Below, piece after piece: positions 1 through 8,142 of a DNA stretch of 51,211 nt (the first letter of the stretch is position 1; each line of letters starts with the position of its first letter). Position numbers and translations under genes: made by a program. Source of the DNA: Effusibacillus consociatus (GTDB lineage: Bacteria; Bacillota; Bacilli; Tumebacillales; Effusibacillaceae); the NCBI RefSeq assembly GCF_042652925.1, contig NZ_JBHSHC010000137.1, forward strand, positions 1-51,211. The letters are read 5' to 3'. The notes beneath the pieces were generated by a model that saw nothing but the letters and a program-made list of their open reading frames with translations, made no database searches and was not told the origin of the DNA.

Positions 1-106
1 GTTCCTGTTTTCACAGGTGGGGGAAAATTAAATGAGCGAATGGCGGAATTTTCAGTTGACAAATACAACGTTGCCCAGTGCTTCGAAAATGGAATCTAGG
101 CACTTT
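1..106. other. Leader-distal flank of the CRISPR array
   Basis: No gene is visible here. The first 28 bases contain a CCTGTTTTCACAGG-type inverted repeat followed by GTGGGGGAAAAT, which loosely resembles the outer parts of a type I-E repeat. One truncated copy at the window edge cannot prove a second array. The last bases run directly into the first 37-bp repeat. Confidence 0.3.
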
Positions 107-3100
107 CTTTCAGTCCCCTTGAAATTCGGGTCTATGTTGAGACACAAGTATTAACGCGCAAGACATCTTTAACATTGTCTTTCAGTCCCCTTGAAATTCG
201 GGTCTATGTTGAGACGTCATTTTGAAATACGGCTCGTTACCTTTCGTCGGCCTTTCAGTCCCCTTGAAATTCGGGTCTATGTTGAGACTTTCAAATGACT
301 CTGTAGGAGCGATTTCGTTAGATCTTTCAGTCCCCTTGAAATTCGGGTCTATGTTGAGACTGGTGGAGAGAGACTTTACAAGGTCTGCAGGGTATTCTTT
401 CAGTCCCCTTGAAATTCGGGTCTATGTTGAGACTGAATATGGCACTTGTGATTACATGCCCCTTTGTCTCCTTTCAGTCCCCTTGAAATTCGGGTCTATG
501 TTGAGACATGGCGTTCCTCTTTGTTCAAACGCTCATCCGAACCGTGCTTTCAGTCCCCTTGAAATTCGGGTCTATGTTGAGACAGCGGAAGTATATGAAT
601 GCAAACGGCTCCCAATCTTCTTTCAGTCCCCTTGAAATTCGGGTCTATGTTGAGACATAGTTGGGTAGGCAACCGGCATATTTCCGAGATTGCTTTCAGT
701 CCCCTTGAAATTCGGGTCTATGTTGAGACTATGGGAATCGATCAAAACGTATTTCAGTGCTGTCTCTTTCAGTCCCCTTGAAATTCGGGTCTATGTTGAG
801 ACACGACACCTGCTTCAATCCAATCACGAGCCATTTTTTCCTTTCAGTCCCCTTGAAATTCGGGTCTATGTTGAGACGGTGAGTCAGTATATTTTAGGCA
901 AGGCACCGATATGTCTTTCAGTCCCCTTGAAATTCGGGTCTATGTTGAGACTGTACTTCTTTCCGTTAGCCCCTTTATAGTTGTTTACTTTCAGTCCCCT
1001 TGAAATTCGGGTCTATGTTGAGACGCAAGCAAACTAATAGATCGGCTCAAAAAGGAGGCTCTTTCAGTCCCCTTGAAATTCGGGTCTATGTTGAGACTGA
1101 CGTACTAGGTGTTATTCAAGGTTTGTCTTATGACTTTCAGTCCCCTTGAAATTCGGGTCTATGTTGAGACTGGAGATACAGCAGGCGAAGGCTCTGACTG
1201 GTTTAGCCTTTCAGTCCCCTTGAAATTCGGGTCTATGTTGAGACGCAAGCAAACTAATAGATCGGCTCAAAAAGGAGGCTCTTTCAGTCCCCTTGAAATT
1301 CGGGTCTATGTTGAGACCTCTCACATCTTGTTGCCGACTCGACAACTCCGATGCTTTCAGTCCCCTTGAAATTCGGGTCTATGTTGAGACTGACGTACTA
1401 GGTGTTATTCAAGGTTTGTCTTATGACTTTCAGTCCCCTTGAAATTCGGGTCTATGTTGAGACTTGTGTATTTGTGTGTGCAGTTGCATTTTTGATTTTT
1501 CTTTCAGTCCCCTTGAAATTCGGGTCTATGTTGAGACAGCCGATAAACTCCCCACGGGAGGGCACAGGATTAAATCTTTCAGTCCCCTTGAAATTCGGGT
1601 CTATGTTGAGACTTGTTGTGGTTGTTGTTGTGGTTGTTGTTGCAACTCTTTCAGTCCCCTTGAAATTCGGGTCTATGTTGAGACAAAGCGAAGGGCAACG
1701 CGGTCATTGATGTATCCCTCGCTTTCAGTCCCCTTGAAATTCGGGTCTATGTTGAGACGACGCTTAAAAAATCCTTCATGGATGCTTTTACTCCTTCTTT
1801 CAGTCCCCTTGAAATTCGGGTCTATGTTGAGACAGTATTGGAGAAAAGGTTGTAAAGCGTTTATCATTCGCTTTCAGTCCCCTTGAAATTCGGGTCTATG
1901 TTGAGACGTTCGGCACCTCAAACGGCTCGTCCATGGGCTTGTTGCTTTCAGTCCCCTTGAAATTCGGGTCTATGTTGAGACCGTTTGTAAAAACAAAAGA
2001 TACCCGCAATACTTATCCTTTCAGTCCCCTTGAAATTCGGGTCTATGTTGAGACTTCAAGCGATCCTGTATATTTATGCGGTTTCCGATTGATCTTTCAG
2101 TCCCCTTGAAATTCGGGTCTATGTTGAGACTGGGATGAGCGAGATGTAACGAAGGTTCGGTTTCTGTCTTTCAGTCCCCTTGAAATTCGGGTCTATGTTG
2201 AGACTTATGAAAGAGTTGTTGTCTCGGTTGTGGTTTATACTTTCAGTCCCCTTGAAATTCGGGTCTATGTTGAGACGTCCTAACACCTATGTATACTCCA
2301 CGCCGGAAAACAGTCTTTCAGTCCCCTTGAAATTCGGGTCTATGTTGAGACCGCGCCTCCTGCTAATTAGCAGGCAAAACTATCTCTTCTTTCAGTCCCC
2401 TTGAAATTCGGGTCTATGTTGAGACCTGATCGAAGTGCTGTCAGGCTTGCCATGACCCCTTGCTTTCAGTCCCCTTGAAATTCGGGTCTATGTTGAGACA
2501 AACAACTCATCCAGTTGTCGTAAAAACGGATTAACTCTTTCAGTCCCCTTGAAATTCGGGTCTATGTTGAGACGCGTGGGTAATCGGACATACCGCGGAT
2601 AATATCTACGACTTTCAGTCCCCTTGAAATTCGGGTCTATGTTGAGACATGTACCGCGTCCTCGTTTATACATACGAAGTGACGCTTTCAGTCCCCTTGA
2701 AATTCGGGTCTATGTTGAGACACACCGGTCGGTATCCCGTCGTCTCAAACTCGCTCGGCCTTTCAGTCCCCTTGAAATTCGGGTCTATGTTGAGACTCGT
2801 GAAGTAGCGATTCCGTCCGTCAAATGCGCACTTCTTTCAGTCCCCTTGAAATTCGGGTCTATGTTGAGACCGGATGGCCGCGCTGGATCATGTGGCGTCA
2901 CCATCCACCTTTCAGTCCCCTTGAAATTCGGGTCTATGTTGAGACAAGATGTCACGTTAGCCGATGGCACGATGCTCACGATCTTTCAGTCCCCTTGAAA
3001 TTCGGGTCTATGTTGAGACGAGAATGCGCTTGTCATGATAGAGAGCGAGGCTTTCTGCTTTCAGTCCCCTTGAAATTCGGGTCTATGTTGAGACTCCCTT

Positions 3101-3980
3101 GCCGAAACAGGAAATATTCGCTTGATTGACACTTTCAGTCCCCTTGAAATTCGGGTCTATGTTGAGACGGGGTGGGTGCCGTGGCTTACTGTACATAACG
3201 TACACTTTCAGTCCCCTTGAAATTCGGGTCTATGTTGAGACGTTTTGCTGCCTTCTCTCAGGTGCGGGTAGATATCCTCCTTTCAGTCCCCTTGAAATTC
3301 GGGTCTATGTTGAGACCGCAAGAAGGTAACGCTTGGGTATCCGGTAACGCTTCTTTCAGTCCCCTTGAAATTCGGGTCTATGTTGAGACACCGATGATAA
3401 TCACAAATGGATCTACTTTCTCATCTCTTTCAGTCCCCTTGAAATTCGGGTCTATGTTGAGACCGAAGGTTCATGATGATTGGATCACCTCGAATCCAGA
3501 CTTTCAGTCCCCTTGAAATTCGGGTCTATGTTGAGACTTTCGTTACGTTCACTTGCGACAAGCCTCCTTCCCTGCTTTCAGTCCCCTTGAAATTCGGGTC
3601 TATGTTGAGACGCTTGAGCGATTTTACGAAAGATGAGCGGATTTTCACCTTTCAGTCCCCTTGAAATTCGGGTCTATGTTGAGACCTCAAGAGCATGACG
3701 AGCTTGTTATGAAGCGCATGAGCTTTCAGTCCCCTTGAAATTCGGGTCTATGTTGAGACTCTTCAGTGGTAACTACGTGTTCGGCGTTGGTTCACAACTT
3801 TCAGTCCCCTTGAAATTCGGGTCTATGTTGAGACCTTTTCCTTCCGGAATAGAATATGCTCATGGATCACTTTCAGTCCCCTTGAAATTCGGGTCTATGT
3901 TGAGACATCGAGGGGAACACACAAAATGCTGCCTTGGAACGTGCTTTCAGTCCCCTTGAAATTCGGGTCTATGTTGAGAC
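107..3980 (-). CRISPR. Type I-D CRISPR array, 53 repeats and 52 spacers
   Basis: I count 53 copies of one 37-bp repeat, with no variant copies seen, separated by spacers of about 35-38 bp. The first repeat is 107-143 and the last is 3944-3980. Read on the minus strand the repeat starts GTCTCAACATAGACCCG and ends CAAGGGGACTGAAAG. The ending GGGGACTGAAA is shared with the known Synechocystis type I-D repeat, which fixes the transcription sense as minus and gives ACTGAAAG as the likely 8-nt 5' handle after Cas6 cleavage. The leader is therefore on the right, beyond 3980, and the oldest spacers are on the left. All interference genes are on the same strand to the right. Two spacers occur twice (see the duplication entry). 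Many short open frames cross the array on both strands, but they translate the repeat and are not genes. Confidence 0.98.
1025..1426 (-). repeat. Internal spacer duplication in the array (pattern A-B-C-A-D-B)
   Basis: Spacer A (1025-1060) recurs exactly at 1245-1280. Spacer B (1098-1133) recurs exactly at 1391-1426. Single spacers C (1171-1207) and D (1318-1353) lie between, so left-to-right order is A-B-C-A-D-B. A plain tandem duplication would give A-B-C-A-B-C, so recombination between repeats plus loss or gain of a unit is needed. Confidence 0.95.
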
Positions 3981-4221
3981 CGACCGCGGTGGACATCATA
4001 AAATCCAATTGCGGTGCGGGTTTTCGTATTCTCTAACAGCGTCAATTTCTGCATTTTTTTCGAGTATTGTTTTTTTGTTGAAAAATGGTCGATATCCTCG
4101 AAAATAAAAATACCCCTCCTTCAGCCCGGTGAAAACCGGGTCTATTTTAAGACTGTTATCTAAACTTTTACACGATTTGCTTTTGGGTCTTTCAATACGT
4201 AGCATTCCCTTTTACAGTATA
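3981..4221 (-). promoter_or_regulatory. CRISPR leader with probable array promoter
   Basis: This A+T-rich stretch lies upstream of the array in its transcription sense. On the minus strand a TATACT box (4216-4221) could serve as a -10 element, but no convincing -35 is seen 16-18 bp upstream, so the promoter is tentative. A degenerate CRISPR repeat sits inside the leader at 4118-4153, leaving 137 bp between it and the first true repeat. An open frame of 69 codons covers the leader on the minus strand but has no Shine-Dalgarno site and is not called. Confidence 0.6.
4118..4153 (-). repeat. Degenerate CRISPR repeat in the leader
   Basis: A 36-bp sequence aligns end to end with the array repeat. 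In crRNA sense it contains TAGACCCG and ends GGGCTGAAGG where the true repeat ends GGGACTGAAAG. Its centre is a perfect 6-bp stem (CCCGGT/ACCGGG) around a 4-nt loop, stronger than the stem of the true repeat. It is separated from the array by 137 bp, so it is not a terminal array repeat of normal spacing. It could be a Cas6 or Cascade binding site, a crRNA-like guide, or a relic of the array. Confidence 0.75.
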
Positions 4222-4510
4222 AATTATGTTACGAAAAGCCTATACTAAACTTTTTAGAACCTCGGGTCATGTCTAAAAGATCAAAAATTCTATTAATCAT
4301 CTGAACGAGATACCTTCTCCCCAATCATCGGTAACGTCATTTCGTAAATCCGCAGAACGATTCTTCATTTTATTAGAGCTTCAATGATCTTGTCAAGCCA
4401 TTCATGATGCCACAGACATGTTTTCGATACATCCATGAATCGCAATACTGTCTACTTGAACTTACCACACTCCCTATATGCTTCTTAATCACTGCTTCAA
4501 GATTTCATCA
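4222..4510. other. Intergenic stretch between leader and Fic gene, nothing recognised
   Basis: I see no open frame with a ribosome binding site, no strong hairpin with a T-run and no repeat copy here. On the minus strand it lies downstream of the Fic gene and upstream of the array promoter. Confidence 0.5.
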
Positions 4511-5266
4511 TCATGGTTCACCCGTTTTATCGGTCAACCCAAGCGCCCATAGATAAGCGTCCAGCAACCGTTCCACCGCTTCAGAAACCAGTAATACAAG
4601 CGGTTCCATCATCCCTGTTTCATCCGCTTCACGTAAAGCACTATAATATGTCACGCGATCTTCTTGACGAATGATTGCCGGCGGATATTGCTTCTGCATT
4701 AAAATCAGATTCATAAGAAGCCGGGCAGTACGCCCGTTTCCGTCCACAAATGGGTGGATGTGTACAAACCGGTGATGGAAAGTGGCTGCTCGCTCTATCG
4801 GGTGCAACATTTGTCCCTCACCTTCAAACCATTCCAGCAAGTCTCTCATCAAACCGGGAACCAACGAATTCATGGGCGGGACATGAGAACTGCCTTGTAT
4901 GAACACATTGATCGTCCGATAGCTTCCGGCATCCCGCTCGCGGATATTTTTTAAAACCAGTTGATGGATTTGCTTGATTACAAATTCAGTAATCGGACTA
5001 TTCTTACTTACAAGATCTTCAACCAAGCCAATAGCCTCCGCATGATTAATGACTTCAAAATGCTCACGCAGAGATTTCCCTCCGACGGTAATCCCTTCCA
5101 GTACAACTTTAGTTTCCGACAAGGTGAGGGTGTTCCCTTCAATAGCATTGGAATGATAGGTCCACTCCACTAAAAGGCGTTCCCTTAGATTCTTTACAAC
5201 AGCTTCAGGAAGTGGTCTTTTTAAATCCAACAATTCCTTTTTTTCATCAATACGCTTGAAGTCCAT
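4511..5266 (-). CDS. Fic family protein, class II
   Basis: A 251-residue Fic-domain protein. Fic enzymes usually transfer AMP from ATP to a hydroxyl side chain of a target protein. The catalytic loop HPFVDGNGR is complete at residues 171-179, followed by TAR. The N-terminal helix carries SNAIEGN at 39-45, which fits the (S/T)xxxE(G/N) inhibitory motif of class II Fic proteins, with Glu43 expected to block productive ATP binding. The ATG is preceded by GAAGGTGAAAAA, a reasonable ribosome binding site. No antitoxin partner is needed for class II enzymes and none is seen. It is the first gene beyond the CRISPR leader and shares the strand of the cas operon, separated from it by the small genes at 5.3-5.7 kb. 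The target is unknown. Confidence 0.9.
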   Translation of the reverse strand: MDFKRIDEKKELLDLKRPLPEAVVKNLRERLLVEWTYHSNAIEGNTLTLSETKVVLEGITVGGKSLREHFEVINHAEAIGLVEDLVSKNSPITEFVIKQIHQLVLKNIRERDAGSYRTINVFIQGSSHVPPMNSLVPGLMRDLLEWFEGEGQMLHPIERAATFHHRFVHIHPFVDGNGRTARLLMNLILMQKQYPPAIIRQEDRVTYYSALREADETGMMEPLVLLVSEAVERLLDAYLWALGLTDKTGEP

Positions 5267-5339
5267 TTTTTCACCTTCTTCCTTAAAACTCCACGTTTAA
5301 AATAACCATCCGGAGGGAGAGTGACTTTCTATAGAGCCG

Positions 5340-5513
5340 CTATTCGGCGGCTCTATGTTTCTCTACTCGTTCGCAATACTTGACGATCGCATCGGTGACA
5401 ACTTTCGTTTTGTCCACGTCAATACCAAGTGACTTTTCATATTCCAACGCCTTTTCAAAGCGTTCTTTGAGGATCGGACTGATGCGGATGTGCATGTTGT
5501 TGGTTTTGCTCAT
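5340..5513 (-). CDS. Small ribbon-helix-helix-like protein
   Basis: A 57-residue frame starting MSKTNNMHIRISPILKER. The short beta-like segment (MHIRIS) followed by two predicted helices rich in Lys and Glu is typical of ribbon-helix-helix proteins of the Arc/MetJ or plasmid-partition type, which bind DNA as dimers. The ATG at 5513 has only a weak, distant AGAGG upstream. The same frame continues upstream to a GTG at 5606, and that extension encodes half a zinc ribbon, so the gene may once have encoded a zinc ribbon fused to a ribbon-helix-helix domain. An inverted repeat over its stop codon (AGAGCCGC paired with GCGGCTCT, 5333-5357) may stabilise or end the message, although no T-run follows. 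Confidence 0.5.
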   Translation of the reverse strand: MSKTNNMHIRISPILKERFEKALEYEKSLGIDVDKTKVVTDAIVKYCERVEKHRAAE

Positions 5514-5727
5514 ATTACGGCTCAATCCTCTCGTAAAACCGTTTCGAAGCCTGGTTTTGACTAAATTTTTCTGGCACTTTGAGCAATAACTGATTTTTCC
5601 TTTCACACGCGGATATCGATGTAAGGAAAGTCCATTTTACCACCACATTGCAGACACAAGCCCGTCGATGCAAGTTTTGCGCGCCCTTGTCGTTTCTTTT
5701 CACGTTCGGCGCATTTTCGATCACATT
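5514..5727 (-). pseudogene. Frameshifted zinc-ribbon segment upstream of the small RHH-like gene
   Basis: Two adjacent minus-strand frames together give one zinc ribbon. The first contains GLCLQCGGKMDFPYID, with a CxxC pair, and stops at a TGA near 5605. The second, in the frame of the ribbon-helix-helix-like protein, contains YCSKCQKN, with the second CxxC pair. A single -1 shift near 5606 would join them with about 20 residues between the Cys pairs, a normal ribbon spacing. No start codon with a good ribosome binding site is visible. It lies just downstream of csc1 and may be read through from the cas operon. Confidence 0.45.
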
Positions 5728-5757
5728 AAATGTTTTGGGAAACCACTCTAATTCAAC

Positions 5758-6528
5758 TTAGCTGGAACCTCCAAAATATCTTTCAGCTCTCTCGACAAAA
5801 ACACCCGGAAGAAATCTAGTTATGGATTTTCCATCTAAGTAAAAATGAACACGCCAGCATTTCAAAGCTTTTCCTTGGACGAGAAAATAACGTGCATTCA
5901 CATCATGGATCGTGTAAGAAAAGTATTCATTCAAGTCTTCCATCTGAACCTGAGTCGGAATCGTTTCTTGAAGTTCATCCTCCTGCAGCCGTACGACATC
6001 TGAAACACCAAGGACTTCGAACATTGTACGCTTTTTTCCCATTAGATACACATCTTGCGGTGCGTAACAGGACAAGAACCGTTCTTCCTTGCTGATACCA
6101 ATCGTAAAGACCTTCTGATTTGGCAGAACAGATTCAATTGAGCCGAAGGTTGCAATATTGTTTCGATCGATAAAATTTCGGTTTCCTTTTTTGTCAAACA
6201 CCGTGCTTTTGGATGTAGACGGTACGATTTCGTCCACGACATTATATTTCACTCGGTCAGTTTTAAGCAGGGTATCACTCTCTTCAATGGACTCCACAAA
6301 CATCCCGGGAGTGAACCAAATCGGCCTTGCTGAAACGTCATACCCTGTTAAAAAATCGGACTGCATGTTCGCATCAATTCTGCCAAATTTGCGGGTCTCC
6401 TCGCGTGTAAGCCCCGCATACAATGACTCCTCACTCAAAAAATGACACGTTGCGTAATCTGACCCAAAGTCAGATCGAACCATTGTATATCGCCCGCAAT
6501 TCCTAAGGAGCAAAGCTCGTGCATACAC
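5758..6528 (-). CDS. csc1: Type I-D Cascade subunit Cas5 (Csc1)
   Basis: A 256-residue protein in the position of csc1, last gene of the interference operon. In type I-D, Csc1 is the Cas5-like RAMP subunit that caps the 5' handle of the crRNA and contacts Cas10d in PAM recognition. Sequence similarity is low, so the call relies mainly on order (cas10d, csc2, csc1), size and beta-rich composition. The start is GTG at 6528, with GGGAGGGAGTGAA upstream, 13 bp after the csc2 stop, so the two are co-translated. An ending rich in Gly and aromatic residues (ERYFGGSS) is seen. The alternative is an unrelated operon partner, but type I Cascades require a Cas5 and no other gene here can fill that role. 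Confidence 0.75.
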   Translation of the reverse strand: MYARALLLRNCGRYTMVRSDFGSDYATCHFLSEESLYAGLTREETRKFGRIDANMQSDFLTGYDVSARPIWFTPGMFVESIEESDTLLKTDRVKYNVVDEIVPSTSKSTVFDKKGNRNFIDRNNIATFGSIESVLPNQKVFTIGISKEERFLSCYAPQDVYLMGKKRTMFEVLGVSDVVRLQEDELQETIPTQVQMEDLNEYFSYTIHDVNARYFLVQGKALKCWRVHFYLDGKSITRFLPGVFVERAERYFGGSS

Positions 6529-6541
6529 TTCACTCCCTCCC

Positions 6542-7498
6542 TTAACGAATCATTTGAATATACTGTTCGAATTCGCCCTTCAATTCATCCCCGAGCGATA
6601 CAATAGATTCATGTCCCTTTATAACTGCCCCTTCCGGAGCATCATATTGGAATTTTCCATTCTTAAATCCCTTTTCGATAGCACTTCCATCTCCGTTTGC
6701 CTCTTCAAGCAATGTAAGTACCGAAAAACGTGGCATTCCAGGGGCTACTGCCAGAAACGTCGTTTCAAATTTGCCATGGTTGGCGTTGTATTTTCCGTAA
6801 CCATGAAGATCCGCCATTCGTACCGCTTGGATATACCCTGCAATGTCCAACGCAGTGGGGCTTTCAATAATCGTGATAAACGGAAAATGGGTACCAGCCT
6901 TTACATACTCATACAAATGGTAAGAAGCTGAATCACGTTCTCCCCGAAGATCCTCGCTCACCGTGTTCCCGATCCCCATTCCTTCTTCCGATTGCAGACT
7001 GGCCACGCACTGCTCTGTACTCTCTACAGACCACGTATCAAAATACCGGATACGAGCAAACGTTCCGCCTTTCCCCGCTTCCAAAGCACCAAAAAGGGAG
7101 CAGTTCCAACAGGTGACGCATAACCCGGATGGAATCGTACAGGCACGGCCGAACAACTTTTCAAAAGCGCTCTTCCACTCTTCTTCAAGTGTCCCTTCGA
7201 TCAAACCTCTAAATACCGACATATGTGCGCGCCGTTCCATACCTTTTAGTTTCCTGGCTATAAATTCAGCCCGCTCTTGCCCTAGTAACTCCACTTTATC
7301 AATATGAGTCTCATTGGAATACCCCTCATGTGACACTGGGAGGAATCGCCCCGCCGTTCTTTTAATCCCCACAATTGACACTACATTGCGTTTCATCACC
7401 GGTGGCAGTGTTTTAGGCTCATTTTTCTTTTTTCCTTCTTCCAGTTTCAGCACACTTTCAACCGGATTCAACCATTCCCGAATCTGTTCGATACTCAC
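6542..7498 (-). CDS. csc2: Type I-D Cascade backbone subunit Cas7 (Csc2)
   Basis: A 318-residue protein that would polymerise along the crRNA spacer to form the Cascade backbone. Features that fit Csc2 are an N-terminal segment with VVSIVGIKRTAGRFLPVS, a mid-protein Cys cluster CVTCWNCSLFGAL (about residues 128-140) and a following FARIRYFDTWSVE strand, which resembles the CPxCxLYG and RVxYDxAFS region of known Csc2 proteins. The GTG start overlaps the TGA stop of the preceding gene by 4 bp (GTGA), with AGAAGAAGAG upstream, so translation is coupled. It sits between the small-subunit gene and csc1, the usual I-D order. Confidence 0.85.
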   Translation of the reverse strand: MSIEQIREWLNPVESVLKLEEGKKKNEPKTLPPVMKRNVVSIVGIKRTAGRFLPVSHEGYSNETHIDKVELLGQERAEFIARKLKGMERRAHMSVFRGLIEGTLEEEWKSAFEKLFGRACTIPSGLCVTCWNCSLFGALEAGKGGTFARIRYFDTWSVESTEQCVASLQSEEGMGIGNTVSEDLRGERDSASYHLYEYVKAGTHFPFITIIESPTALDIAGYIQAVRMADLHGYGKYNANHGKFETTFLAVAPGMPRFSVLTLLEEANGDGSAIEKGFKNGKFQYDAPEGAVIKGHESIVSLGDELKGEFEQYIQMIR

Positions 7499-8142
7499 TC
7501 TTCTTCTCCCCCGTTCATTTTTTTCATTGCCCTTTCCCTGTAAATCCCAACTTTGTTAAGAAGATGATCTCTAGCCATTTCTTTTAGGCGTGGAGTAATT
7601 CTGCCTTGTTCTTTCAACTCTTGGTACCGCTCTTCAACATCTGAAAAAAACCGCTCTTCAATTACTTCCGTGCTAAAAGCGTCCGCCTCCCCCTTGTGGA
7701 GTTCCGTATAGAAGTCACTGAGGGTGCGAACCGGAAAAACGTAAGCAAAAGCCCTTGCAAGCAGACTTGTAAGTAAATGATGGGCGTTTTTCTGAATTAT
7801 GTCTTGATGATTACTACACCAAATTCTAAACCGGTCAAGTTGTTCAAATCTCATTTTACGAACAGTGTCACTTATTTTGTAGGATGGATGTAAACCTGAT
7901 CGAATGACTCTGCTTTGCCAGTCCTTCAAAACTTCCGTAAAGTTTGCATTTTTGCGTTTCAGCGGGGCAAGTAACTCGCGTGCCCATTTTTCATAAGCAT
8001 GCGGCTTATCACTCCATTTTTTTGGTAAAAGATCCAACATGTCCAACGTGTAGAAGAGTTCATATGAGAATTCATCAAGAAGTGCACTTTGTTCAGTCTT
8101 TTTCACGCCATTTGAAATTTGGGCAGCTGAATCAGTTGGCAT
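7495..8142 (-). CDS. Probable separate Cas11-like small subunit (Cas10d C-terminal part)
   Basis: A 215-residue, almost entirely helical and strongly charged protein with no enzymatic motif. Helices around DKPHAYEKWARELLAPLKRK and MARDHLLNKVGIYRERAMKK fit an alpha-helical Cas11-type bundle. In described type I-D systems Cas11d is made from an internal start within cas10d and corresponds to the C-terminal end of Cas10d. Here the Cas10d frame ends early (652 residues) and this gene follows with an 11-bp overlap and its own GGAGGGATTGAGAA before the ATG. I therefore infer that it carries the Cas10d C-terminal or Cas11 function as a separate gene. The position is seen directly; the function is inference, and an uncharacterised accessory protein is possible. 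Confidence 0.6.
   Translation of the reverse strand: MPTDSAAQISNGVKKTEQSALLDEFSYELFYTLDMLDLLPKKWSDKPHAYEKWARELLAPLKRKNANFTEVLKDWQSRVIRSGLHPSYKISDTVRKMRFEQLDRFRIWCSNHQDIIQKNAHHLLTSLLARAFAYVFPVRTLSDFYTELHKGEADAFSTEVIEERFFSDVEERYQELKEQGRITPRLKEMARDHLLNKVGIYRERAMKKMNGGEEE

Noticed and set aside
222..3959. Many open frames of 60-140 codons across the CRISPR array on both strands
   Set aside because: They translate the 37-bp repeat in different frames, giving recurring peptides every 24-25 residues, and have no ribosome binding sites.
3996..4205. 69-codon minus-strand frame across the leader
   Set aside because: It covers the A+T-rich leader and the degenerate repeat, has no Shine-Dalgarno site, and part of it simply translates the repeat-like element.
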